From Chara braunii (Eukaryota; Streptophyta; Charophyceae; Charales; Characeae): a DNA stretch of 39,614 nt. The notes under the pieces are model-generated. The model was not told the origin of the DNA, did not search any database, and worked only from the letters and a program-made list of their open reading frames with translations. Every line of letters starts with the position of its first letter. Within the stretch, counting starts at the first letter, position 1. A program made the position numbers and the translations under genes. Location: assembly GCA_003427395.1 (NCBI GenBank), contig BFEA01000005.1, positions 6,405,584 through 6,445,197 on the forward strand, given 5' to 3'. This document shows, piece after piece, positions 22,343 to 31,381 of this stretch.

Positions 22343-25300
22343 ATGGGGCACCGCCCATCAAAGGATAAATCGCATTGTCACCCGGTGGGAGCAGGAGCAT
22401 TGCATCGCTGCGGGTCTGCGATATCCGCGAAGGGGGATCTGAAGGAAGAGGACGACTCGGAGGAAGATGAGAGGAGGAACTTTCTTCATCCCAGTCCAGT
22501 TCACTTCAAGGAACGTGGCTGCTTTAGGATTTACACTTCTGAACTGGAGGGATGGGGGGCGAACGATCTCGTAGTCGGATCCTCCTCTGAGTCGGGCTTA
22601 ACGGTTGCCAAGAAGGGGAACAATAGCCGAGAACGGCACAACGTAACGGGGGGTAATATGTCAGCAAAGGCGAAAGATCAAATTGTTCAATCGTCAAACC
22701 TCGTTATGGGAAGCATCGTAGACACTAGGTTGAATCGCCTCAATGGAACATCACATGGTGGTTATGAGCCCGCCTCAAGGTGTGAGTTGTCATCCAGGAT
22801 CGAGGACGTGTCCTCGACTGGCGACACAACACTTACCATTCAACGACACAAAGAAGGGGTTCCAAATGAAGCGAACACCAAGCATGAGACAGAAGCAACT
22901 CCTAAATTGAGTGGAGAAGTGGCGGAGGCTGCAGAATTGACAGCCGCCATATCAAAGAGTCTCAGAGCAATCTCACCTCGCTTGTCCACAGAACCACCTG
23001 GTGCAAAAGTTCTCGATTCCAATGGTGTTAGTGGGAGTTCTGGTACCCAGAGCATTATGCGTGGCAGTCCCACAGCTGGGACACACTCTGCGTACAACAG
23101 GGAAACATCAATGCTGCCACCAGGATCACTATCACCAGGGGAAGCTGCCCCTAAGCAGGATTTAACATCGCGCCCCCAGGCTGCACGACCAGCAAGAAGG
23201 CCTTTGCCAGCAGAGCATCACCATGATCAGGCCTGCAGACTCTGCACTTATCATGGGTTACCTGTGGGCGGAGGCCTGAGCTGTCCCAACACAAGTGCTG
23301 CATTACGAGGGTTCACACCAGGACATCCCTCAGTTTGCAATGATAAGGGCGTGAGCTGTCCCCACACAAGTGTTCTGTTAGGAAGGTTCGAACCAGGACA
23401 TCCCTCAGTTTGCAATGATGAGGGTGTGAGCAGTCCCCTCGCAAGTGCTGCACTAGGAGTGTTCGAACCAGGACATCCCGCAGGTTGCAATGATAAGGGT
23501 GTGAGCTGTCCCCACACAGGTGCTGCATTAGGAGGGTTCGAACCCGGACATCCCTCAGTTGATGATAAGAACGTACAATATCACAGTGGCAAGAAACCTT
23601 ATCAACCTCATCACAATGATTGCTCAGGTCATAGCGAGGGACAGATAGGGGCAAGGACCGAGGTGAGGAGGGGTACTCGGAAAGACAAAGACACAACCTT
23701 CATGGGAAGAAATGACTCATCCGAGCCTAGTAACCAATACGTGTGTGCAAGATTCCTCCTGGATCGCTTCAAAGCGGTTTGTGCCGAGTCTGCTGTCGGT
23801 ACTGAAAGCCTTCCGAGAACAGGGTCAAAAGCTGGAGGGGCATCGCAGTGCCAGTCACCTCCCGCAGCTGCAAGCTGTAAAGATGAAACACTCGGTCACA
23901 GGCTATGCTCACCTGAACACTTTCATCGAGTAGGAGATGGTCCTAGACACAGCATAAAGGTTCCAAACTCTACTGTTTGCAGCATCGATGGCAACACAAA
24001 AAATAGGGCACCTTTGGGGATCGGGTCTGACACATCTTCTGGGTATGGCTGCTCCCTTGATGCAAGACTGAAACTGCCACAAGTTTCGAGTCCCAGCTTT
24101 CAGTCCATTCCCACTGCAGTTCCAGTGCCACAAGGTTGTGACTTAGGGATTGCTAGAGCTGGCAATTATCCCATGCCAGTGCCAACAGCAGACACGAACT
24201 TGATTGCAGGCTGCAGTTTCAGTCCTGTGCGGCCAGCTACAAGCACCCAAGAAGAGTCCGAGCGTTTGTCAGCAATTGAGCTTCTCCGCGACCTTCCTGA
24301 TGATGTTCGAAACACGCGAGTGACCGAGGAGATGAAGCGCTTGGCATTACAGATAGTTCTTACATCCCGTAACCATCGTCCCACCAGGGTATTATTTGTA
24401 CATGGTGATACCAGAAAGGGCAACTTCAAGCGAGAAGACAATCATAATTCTGTTTCACAAAATCCAGCAGCTCACTACACATGGATGAAATCAAGCTTGT
24501 ACTCGTCGCACGTTTGCAAAGCTGGCGGTGATAAACAAGCAGAACCTCGCGGTGGCCGAGTTGTGGAAGCACTCTGTCAGCTTGAGACCAACAGGAGGTT
24601 CTCCCAGGCTGCTGACCAAGCAGGAGAGAGACTTGGTACTGCGAACGTGACTGAGCTTCCGGGTCATTCCATGAGACTGATTAATGGTCAAACCACAACA
24701 GATGAAAAAAGTGGCACAAACTTTGGAAAATGTTGCCGAAATTCTGCTCATGCAAACATAAGATGCAACTTGAAAGCAAGAGACACCGAAGCTTCAAGTG
24801 GTGACTCGACTGCACATCACCAGGGCATGGTGCGTGCAGATTGTTTGCAATCATGTTCAGGTGAGAGATCGCAGCAACCCCAAGGCCTTTCCAAATCTGG
24901 ACTTCCATCTTCTCCTAAATCTGAACGATTACCTCCTGCTTCGGATGATGGAGGACAACCACAGTCACCTGAACAAGCTGCACAGAAAGGGCCGCTGCTG
25001 CTGCCGCATCGTCTTCGGCTGCAGCACATGATTGACGACTTTCTAACACATTCACAAACATTCGTTCATCTTGCACGGAAAGACTGTGAAGGTGTTGTAG
25101 GAGCTCGTGGGGGGATTTTCGTTACAGGCAATGAAGGATTCAACCGTCCTCAGGAAAGATGTCAGAGTTCTCCTAGACACCATCATAATCGCAGTGAGAG
25201 AGGGTTTCTGCACCCATATGTAGATTATCATGACAATATGGACAGCGATACAATCTGTTTTCCGTTTCGGGAAGTGCCTTTCAGTGAATCAGAAATGTGG

Positions 25301-26098
25301 GCAGTCAAGGATTGTTGGGATAGCCGCAGTGCATCTCGTATCACGCACGCGAGCAAATGGATGGAAGGTTATGGTCACGGTACAGCTGAGCAAGATCGGC
25401 ATCATGTCAATTGCTGCAGAGCTGAGAGAGATCAGCATAGTCTGGATGAACACTGCTTAGCTAGGAATGATGGTGATAAGGTTGGGAGTGACTGCGGTTC
25501 AGGGAATCGGGGAAGCATGGCAAGGACGGCGAGACAACCCGAAAATTGCAAAAGTTGTTTTCAGAGCAATGGACGGGTGCAAAAGGAGCAGCTGAGTACG
25601 AAAGAGTGCGACGACTGTGTCGACACCTCGTCAACTACGAGTCAAAGTCAAAGCCAAAGCAAAAGTCAGAGGCAAATTCACAGTAATCCGGATCACCGAT
25701 GCAACGAGTTTCAGGAACTGGAAACCAAAAGAGTGTTCCTTTCACAGTCAGTAGGTTCTCCAGGAGCAAATCCCAGACTCAGTGAACCTCTTCCTGGAGC
25801 ATTTTGCCATGGCGAAAGGGGGCGACTTGATGAGCAGTCGCTGTTTTATCCTCATCATGGCAGAAGCGGTGGAGGGGGGTCCAAAGAAGTGCAGATGCTA
25901 CACCAGAGCATTGCCAAGTACAACTGTCGTAATGCGCACTGGTACAAGCAGAGAAATGCTGGTCGGGGGGGAATGAGAGGAAGGCAGCACCGGAGCCATG
26001 GACCATACATTGGTAGCCGGCTGCTTTCTGGGCAAGCAATGGACATTGATGTAAAGCGTGAGAGAGGGGCATGCATAACACTTGCAGAAGGTAGGTAA
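22343..26098 (+). CDS. Large unrecognised coding exon (~1250 codons)
   Basis: One uninterrupted frame runs from the first ATG (22343, preceded in frame by TGA 22337-22339, with G at -3 and +4) to TAA 26096-26098. That TAA lies inside a GTAAGT donor, so the real exon probably ends at 26094 and the protein continues elsewhere. The product is rich in Ser, His, Gly, Arg and Cys and looks mostly disordered: an acidic patch KEEDDSEEDERR at the N-terminus, four 25-residue repeats (23277-23575) with the core GVSCPHTS..LG.FEPGHPSVCND, a short helical-looking AIELLRDLPDDVRNT (~24270), a QSQSQSKSQRQ run (~25645), and an Arg/Gly-rich tail GRGGMRGRQHRSHG. I see no transmembrane segment, signal peptide or known domain. 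The length without any stop, in a window where every transposon ORF is broken, argues for selection. The function is unknown. Confidence 0.7.
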   Translation: MGHRPSKDKSHCHPVGAGALHRCGSAISAKGDLKEEDDSEEDERRNFLHPSPVHFKERGCFRIYTSELEGWGANDLVVGSSSESGLTVAKKGNNSRERHNVTGGNMSAKAKDQIVQSSNLVMGSIVDTRLNRLNGTSHGGYEPASRCELSSRIEDVSSTGDTTLTIQRHKEGVPNEANTKHETEATPKLSGEVAEAAELTAAISKSLRAISPRLSTEPPGAKVLDSNGVSGSSGTQSIMRGSPTAGTHSAYNRETSMLPPGSLSPGEAAPKQDLTSRPQAARPARRPLPAEHHHDQACRLCTYHGLPVGGGLSCPNTSAALRGFTPGHPSVCNDKGVSCPHTSVLLGRFEPGHPSVCNDEGVSSPLASAALGVFEPGHPAGCNDKGVSCPHTGAALGGFEPGHPSVDDKNVQYHSGKKPYQPHHNDCSGHSEGQIGARTEVRRGTRKDKDTTFMGRNDSSEPSNQYVCARFLLDRFKAVCAESAVGTESLPRTGSKAGGASQCQSPPAAASCKDETLGHRLCSPEHFHRVGDGPRHSIKVPNSTVCSIDGNTKNRAPLGIGSDTSSGYGCSLDARLKLPQVSSPSFQSIPTAVPVPQGCDLGIARAGNYPMPVPTADTNLIAGCSFSPVRPATSTQEESERLSAIELLRDLPDDVRNTRVTEEMKRLALQIVLTSRNHRPTRVLFVHGDTRKGNFKREDNHNSVSQNPAAHYTWMKSSLYSSHVCKAGGDKQAEPRGGRVVEALCQLETNRRFSQAADQAGERLGTANVTELPGHSMRLINGQTTTDEKSGTNFGKCCRNSAHANIRCNLKARDTEASSGDSTAHHQGMVRADCLQSCSGERSQQPQGLSKSGLPSSPKSERLPPASDDGGQPQSPEQAAQKGPLLLPHRLRLQHMIDDFLTHSQTFVHLARKDCEGVVGARGGIFVTGNEGFNRPQERCQSSPRHHHNRSERGFLHPYVDYHDNMDSDTICFPFREVPFSESEMWAVKDCWDSRSASRITHASKWMEGYGHGTAEQDRHHVNCCRAERDQHSLDEHCLARNDGDKVGSDCGSGNRGSMARTARQPENCKSCFQSNGRVQKEQLSTKECDDCVDTSSTTSQSQSQSKSQRQIHSNPDHRCNEFQELETKRVFLSQSVGSPGANPRLSEPLPGAFCHGERGRLDEQSLFYPHHGRSGGGGSKEVQMLHQSIAKYNCRNAHWYKQRNAGRGGMRGRQHRSHGPYIGSRLLSGQAMDIDVKRERGACITLAEGR
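23277..23576 (+). repeat. Four 75-bp (25-codon) repeats inside the large exon
   Basis: Units start about 23277, 23352, 23427 and 23502. They keep the reading frame and share SCPxT...FEPGHPSVCND. The last unit is shortened after GHPSV. Because the unit length is a multiple of three, the opposite strand also shows long repetitive ORFs here. Confidence 0.9.
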
Positions 26099-26100
26099 GT
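26095..26100 (+). promoter_or_regulatory. Consensus 5' splice site after the large exon
   Basis: GTAG|GTAAGT matches the eukaryotic donor consensus and overlaps the stop codon of the open frame. This suggests the frame is an exon ending at 26094, followed by an intron. No acceptor could be assigned. Confidence 0.55.
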
Positions 26101-27179
26101 TCCTTCCAGAGACACCTGTCCATACCTTGTGTATCTTGTGGGAACTTAACCAGATTGTGCTCCAATTTTTTCGTTTTTTTTTCACAAAACACATGCCCCT
26201 TCTCTTCTGGCGGCCCTCGGTTCGGTTGCTTATCACCGGCAAATATGTTTTTACAACTAAAGAAAGGAGGGAGAATCAGACAGGACAGAGGGTCAGCCTA
26301 TCCCCTGTGGCACTAGTCACCAGGCAAGGGGGGGACTGCTTCGGGGCCGCCCTCCCCCCCAAACCTGGCCTTTCGGAGGGTTGCCCTGCTGACTGGGAGG
26401 CTTACTGGCAGCACTCAGTCATGCAGCAGGGCAGCCTTCCCGAAGGCGAGGGGGGGAGGGGCGCACCCCTAACAGTTCCTCAGGCCACTTGGCATACTGT
26501 TCCTAGTCTAATCCAACCTCATTCATTGTCTTTGCATTACCAATGCCTGTATCTCATGTTTGGTTCCAACGGATTCCATACCAGTCCCATACCAGCCACT
26601 GCCTACCACCATTTCACCTTGTTCACACTCTGTCCTCATACGTTACTTGCCTTGTACCCCTATGATTTCCTATACCAAATCTGGGAATCGACCCACAAAT
26701 GATCCATACCCCAGCACTTACATTACCCCGTCACTAGTCCGCCTAACTGTTGGTGATTTTGTTTTTAGTTTTATAAATTGTTTCATGTTTCCCGTCCTTC
26801 CCCTCCCTACCCCCATCACCCCATTCCCCTGTGTTTCCTCGCCGCCCCTACTCCCCCTTATCCCCGTAGATCAATTTTCCCCTTCTACATCCTAACCTAC
26901 CTCCTCCCTCCCTCCTGTTACTACCCTAGCCAGTATGATACGTCACACCATCTCTTTATGTCCCAAGGCATCCACCTTACCCATCTAACTATTATACAAA
27001 CTAGCTAAGCGCTCGCGGTGCGGGCGGTGCGGGCCATGCCCGCAGAAATAAGAAATGTTGTAGCCAACCTGACACGGACCATTCGCATAAACTGAGACAG
27101 AATTAGAAAAAAAAAAAAAGAATCACAGGGCAATAAAGAATAGCCTAAGACAGGCTACGAGGTCTGAGTTTAATTCACG
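26099..27179. other. Non-coding stretch, probable intron
   Basis: It contains a GC-rich imperfect foldback at about 26338-26475. Beyond that is C-rich, ACCCC/CATACC-rich low-complexity DNA (26480-26990) and a short CG-rich patch (27005-27045). No protein or RNA gene is recognised. Confidence 0.45.
26338..26475. repeat. GC-rich imperfect inverted repeat
   Basis: The left arm reads GCCCTCCCCCCC...CCTTTCGGAGGGTTGCCCTGCTG. The right arm, in reverse complement, reads GCCCCTCCCCCC...CCTTCGGGAAGGCTGCCCTGCTG. The arms of ~55-60 bp are separated by a short A/C/T-containing centre. It could be a foldback element or a transcript hairpin. Confidence 0.65.
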
Positions 27180-28186
27180 TGCAAGGAATATGAGTGGGAA
27201 CGATGTACAGAAAACCAAGTTGCGAAATCAAACAGATGTCCAGGTAGTCGTGTATAAGCAGCGAGCACAAATGCAACGAGATCCCATCCAAATAAGAGCA
27301 ATACAATGAAGTAATGAGCCAATGTTCAAGCCCTCAGGCCACACCAACACAGTATCCAAAGTCGCTCCTCTCTGTCTGGCGCCCAGCGCCCAGGCTACAC
27401 TACCTGACTATCCTACCTACATCAGCATTCTCGCAACAGGCTCACTTCGACTCTCGAAGACCAATGTACATGACGTCAACACCATAGCTGACCTCTTACA
27501 TGTACCAGGTATGTATCTCGCTTCCCCTCATCAGACCCTGTCCACCCACACTCTCCTCCTTCCTGAAAACCACCAATCGCCCTCTTACCCCCTAGCGCCC
27601 TGTAGCGCCCCACTTCACCACACGCGCCCGCACGCGCTCTGGCCTCAACGCAGCAGCGCAGCAGCGTGACCGCATTACCTGTGCGTGCCAGAATGCCCAG
27701 GCCCTGGCTGCTCTCCTTTCTATATGGAAGTGGCAGCCCCTGCGTTGCTGCGTGTGGCCTGGCTGGAAGCTTCCAGTAGCTTCCTGTTGGGCCCCAGTTC
27801 CTGAGCCCAGGCCCGAGACTACAGTTGAGGGCCTGGGCCTTTTACAGTTGGGCACGGCCTGAGTATCCAGACTTAGGCCGTTTGCTGCATTTGCACAGCC
27901 CCCCGGGGTAGGTACGTCGACAGTACTGCTTTTGCATAGGCCTGTGGCCACTTCATGATGTATCTGCCCTGCTTTGTGTGTATGTGCCCAGGCGCAACTG
28001 CCAAGGCCTGGGCCAACAGTACGACGCAGCTTAGGGAGGCTCCCACATACGAAAAAATGTTGAATTTTGGCCTCTGATGAATATTCGGCCCCACCTTCAC
28101 TTAGGGCGGGCACTCTGCTTGCTGGGGCCCTCTGCCCAGAGCATGTGTATGTCTGATAGGGGGCCCATGAGGACTCGTTCCTCGCA
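27180..28186 (-). repeat. 3' LTR of element D
   Basis: On the minus strand it starts TGCGAGG at 28186 and ends CTTGCA at 27180 (1007 bp). It carries the GCCCTAAGTGAAGG motif (28088-28110), a TATA-like CATATAG (27720-27726) and the hairpin GGCGC-TGG-GCGCC (27378-27390). Confidence 0.88.
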
Positions 28187-28202
28187 TTCCATCCCCCTTA
28201 GC
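28187..28202 (-). other. Polypurine tract of element D
   Basis: The minus strand reads GCTAAGGGGGATGGAA directly before TGCGAGG, identical to element A. Confidence 0.85.
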
Positions 28203-28224
28203 TTCGAAAGTCCGCTGAGATGCT

Positions 28225-29139
28225 TCATGCTGGTCCCTTCACCTTCAATTTCCTTTCATACTCGGCCACGATCTGAGGAGCTGTCTTGACCAGTTCCTCT
28301 CTTGTAAACCATCGATCTTCCTTAGGGTCCGTATGATGCCTGAACTGTACTCTGTATTCTCTCACCAGTTTAGGCGGCCTACCCTGCCAGCTGGCTTGGG
28401 AACAGGCATGTCTCTCAGCTCCGAGATATCGTCGACGTCCACGTGGCCATCCATGGTTGGGGCCAGCACAGATCTCAGTGATGGGAACTGTTCTGTCAGC
28501 GAAAGGTGCGAGCTTTGAGGTGTGAAACACAGGGTAAGTGCGTAGGTGACCAGGGATACAAATCACGTACGAGAGACCATCCAAATCATTACCCACAATG
28601 TCTAAGACTTCCCAGGGACCGAAATACTGAGGCATTAGTTTTCTAGAGATGCCAAACTCCTGTCCCAACTCACTAGCCTTTACCTAGACATGTTCCCCTA
28701 CCTGAAATGTGGATTGTCAACGATGCTTGTGCTCAAAAGCAATCATGGCTTCCTGAGATTTCTTGATGTGTTCGACAGTCTGCTGCAACTATTTCTCATA
28801 ATGGACACCAAATTCAATTGTTCCAGGAGTTGCAGCAGTTCGGTTTTCAGGCAGGAGGAAGTCTAGAGCAGATCTCGGCTTCCATCCCAGATGCAGTTGA
28901 TTAGGACTGGCGCAGGTGGTGCTGTGCACAGCATTGTTGTACAGGCTGACGATGAGAGGAAGTTTCTCATACCAGTCATATTGCTTGGGCTTGATGTAGT
29001 GCCTCAGCAGATGCTGCACCACTCAGTTCATCTGTTCAGCCTGCCCATTCCCAGAAGTCATCTGCAGCTGGCTGCCCATCTGTTCAACGGCTTTCTTCCA
29101 CATCTCGCTGCTAAACCGGACATCTCTATTACTCACGAT
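28225..29139 (-). pseudogene. Element D pol, integrase C-terminal half and chromodomain
   Basis: This continues the frame of 31382-32142 across the hAT-like insertion. It starts with SNRDVRFSSEMW, where the second catalytic Asp of integrase is Asn. Five residues (HPEAN in A and B) are missing before GQAEQ. LGWKPRSALDFLLPENR, the GPY/F-like FGPWEVLDIVG and the chromodomain-like VQFRHHTDPKEDRWFTREEL follow, and it ends in KGPA with TGA at 28225-28227. In-frame stops lie at 29023-29025 (TGA), 28789-28791 (TAG), near 28717 (TGA) and near 28687 (TAG). At least two fit CGA-to-TGA or TGG-to-TAG transitions when compared with A and B. Confidence 0.88.
29132..29139 (+). repeat. Left 8-bp target duplication of hAT-like insertion
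   Basis: CTCACGAT is repeated exactly at 31382-31389. Counting one copy, the element D integrase sequence is continuous and in frame across the insertion. Confidence 0.9.
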
Positions 29140-29149
29140 CAGAGAGCGC

Positions 29150-29450
29150 AAACGGGTAACCGTTACCCGTACCAGGCTGTAACCGCCACGTTACGGGTGG
29201 GTATGGGTACCCCTTCCAAAGGGGGAGTTGGGTATGGGCAGACACAAACAAAAGGTGGTGGTTGTTAGGGCGGGCACAGTTGCCCCTTTTGGAGATCATA
29301 GGTGGGTAAGGGCAGATAGGGGTAGGGGTAAAAAAAAAAAAAAACGGGTATGGGCGGCCAGAAAAAAAAATAGACGGGTATGGGCAGGTACGGGTGGCCA
29401 AAAAACAAAACGGGTGGGTACGGGCGGGCAGAGTTTCCGATCGGGTAACC
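29150..29450 (+). repeat. Left subterminal repeats of hAT-like element
   Basis: Repeated GGGTATGGGCRGGTACGGGTGG-type words are broken by A runs (29331-29344). The outermost part is the palindrome ACGGGTAAC-c-GTTACCCGT at 29152-29170. Arrays like this are typical transposase-binding regions of hAT elements. Confidence 0.7.
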
Positions 29451-29474
29451 GTGCTATACCCGATGTGAGTCTTG

Positions 29475-30386
29475 TGCAAGGAAGATGAGCATTAGCGAAC
29501 TCCAGCAATCAAACAGCATCATACATACGAGTCCAGATAGTCTTGACCTCGAACCAAGAACAGAAATGCATCACGAGATTCACCAAATAAGAACACACCA
29601 ATAGTTCGTAATTGACAATGCTGAAATAGTCTCTCATCATCATCAACGAAGAACAAGAGTTGATATCCTATTGGCGCTCGGCGCCCAGACTACATGTGGC
29701 AGATCCTATCTAGCCTAATACTACAATGTCAATGTTGACATCAACATCTTCCTGAGGTACGAGCATACAGTGGGCAATGCCGCACGCTTCCAGCACCAGG
29801 TATGTCTCTCGCAACACTCACAACCCCGATCCACACCACACAGATGCCACTAGCACCCAAGGACCACCCTGCGCCGCACCCAGCTTACAGCGGAGCAGCT
29901 CGGCTATGGCTGCCCGCTCCTTCCTGCTCGCCCGTGAGAGCGTGAGTGCCAGCCAGCAATAGCGCAGTAGCGCTCGCGCAGCATGCAGCCAGCACCCGAA
30001 TGCCGAATGAGGAGGCAAGCCCTTCCCTATATTGAAGTGGCCTGCCTACGTCCAGTCCAAGAAGCTTCCAGTAGGCCCCAGTAGGCACAGGCCCATACCT
30101 CACACGCAGGCCCAGGGCCTGATGGTTGCATGTGCCCAACTGCCCTTGGCCTGCTCACAGCCTTTCCTTCGCATCTGGCCCAGGTCACCATTCAGATACA
30201 TTTGCAAAATATGGCCTGGGCCTGGGCGCCTTCAACCAACTGGCGCAGCGCAACTGTCTGAATTTCACCAGTTGCNGGGTACCCTGAAAATCGAGGCCCT
30301 GAGGGCCTGTCGCGCCTGCCTTCACTTAGGGCGGCCGACATGCTGCAAAAAGGGCCCCGAAGGGGCTGAGCGGGCGTAGCCTCGCA
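29475..30386 (-). repeat. Solo LTR C (family of A, B, D)
   Basis: On the minus strand it starts TGCGAGG at 30386 and ends CTTGCA at 29475 (912 bp), with no internal element sequence. CTTG occurs on both sides (29471-29474 and 30387-30390), a 4-bp target duplication. It carries the GCCCTAAGTGAAGGC motif (30314-30335), a TATA-like AATATAG (30027-30033) and the hairpin GGCGC-CGA-GCGCC (29673-29685, read on the minus strand). It is closest to the element B LTRs. A solo LTR arises by recombination between the two LTRs of a full element. Confidence 0.88.
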
Positions 30387-30390
30387 CTTG

Positions 30391-30579
30391 TAGCTTTGCA
30401 GGCTTTGTATTTTTGCTCAAGCGTGATGCTTTTCTCATATGCCAAATTTATTGCTTTCCCATGACGCAAACGTTTTTTCTCGCAAGGGTGAATTTTATAT
30501 CTCTTCATTTTTTTATTTTTTGTTTTTCAAAATTTCAGACTTTTTTCATACGTGTGTAACCTTGTGTATATAATATTCA

Positions 30580-30611
<32 letters not shown>

Positions 30612-30837
30612 TGTGTATGTGTGTGCGACAGACCGAGGGTTGTTGTATTTGCAGATGCTATACAGGTTGCATAGGCTGTTGTAGCACCAGATGCATCCAT
30701 AGCAGCATCAGAGTGACGNGATGTAACAAATGTTGCTTTTGGGGCAGTAGCTGCAGCAGCTGCCACATCTCGAAAAAAAATAAAATAACATAATAATATT
30801 AATAATAAAAACTACCACGTCAATCCTGTGACGTATA
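30391..30837. other. Internal part of hAT-like element, no gene
   Basis: AT-rich DNA with a (GT)n/(GA)n microsatellite at 30580-30626 and a weak Cys-rich ORF that I do not regard as coding. No transposase motif is visible. Confidence 0.6.
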
Positions 30838-31350
30838 GGGGTTGGGAATAGTTGGGGGCGGTTAAGGACAATTAGGGGCGGTTAGGGAGGGTTAAAAAAA
30901 AAAACAAAACGTTAGGGGCGGTTAGGAACAGTTAGGGACAGCTAGGGGCGGTTAGGGACAGTTAAGGACAGTTAGGGGCGATTAGGGACAGTTAGGGGCA
31001 GTTAAGGACAGTTAGGGGCAGTTATGGGCAGTTAGAGGAGGGTGGACAACGAGCACGGGTGGTTATGGGTGGGTGCATACAATTATGGGTAGGTACAGGT
31101 GGGTGGTAGGGTAGGGTATGGGTGGTTAGCAAACGGTTTGGGTTCAGGTGGCCATGGGTGGTTTTGAAAAAAATTGTTCATGAGTAGGTATGGTCAGTTA
31201 CATGTTGAAGAGGTTCAGGTAGGGTAGGTCTGGGTATAGTTTTTTTTTTTTTTTTTTAACAGGTGGAGATGGGTACAGCTCCGACAGACCAGGTATACAG
31301 TGGGTATGGGTGGNTGGTTTTCAAAGAGGGTGTGGTTAGGTCAGGTACAG
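30838..31350 (+). repeat. Right subterminal repeats of hAT-like element
   Basis: A ~10-bp unit, GTTAGGGRCR, is repeated many times at 30838-31040, then GGGTGGGTATGGGT-type words to about 31350. The first part superficially resembles telomere repeats but has a 10-bp period. Confidence 0.75.
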
Positions 31351-31381
31351 GTACTCCTAAAAATCCCAGTTGCGAACTCCG

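Larger units (their letters stand above)
29140..31381. mobile_element. Non-autonomous hAT-like DNA transposon inside element D
   Basis: It is 2242 bp long, of which 912 bp plus a 4-bp duplication is a later solo LTR. It is flanked by the exact 8-bp duplication CTCACGAT, the hallmark of hAT elements. The ends are imperfect inverted repeats: left CAGAGAGCGCAAACGGG, right (reverse complement) CGGAGTTCGCAACTGGG, 12 of 17 matching, with the hAT-typical G at position 5 and A at position 2 of the left end. Both ends carry dense G-rich subterminal repeats. No transposase is present, so it must have been mobilised by another copy. Three single Ns (30276, 30719, 31314) lie inside it. Confidence 0.78.

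Noticed and set aside
22840-24908. Minus-strand ORFs with repeats opposite the large exon
   Set aside because: The repeats mirror the 75-bp repeats of the plus-strand exon. The plus frame is far longer and uninterrupted.
30527-30793. Cys-rich ORF in the hAT-like element
   Set aside because: It derives from a GT/GA microsatellite and TGC/TGT-rich repeats and contains an N. No transposase or zinc-finger pattern is convincing.
30838-31040. Possible interstitial telomere repeat
   Set aside because: The unit is ~10 bp (GTTAGGGRCR), not TTTAGGG or TTAGGG, and it fits a hAT subterminal array.
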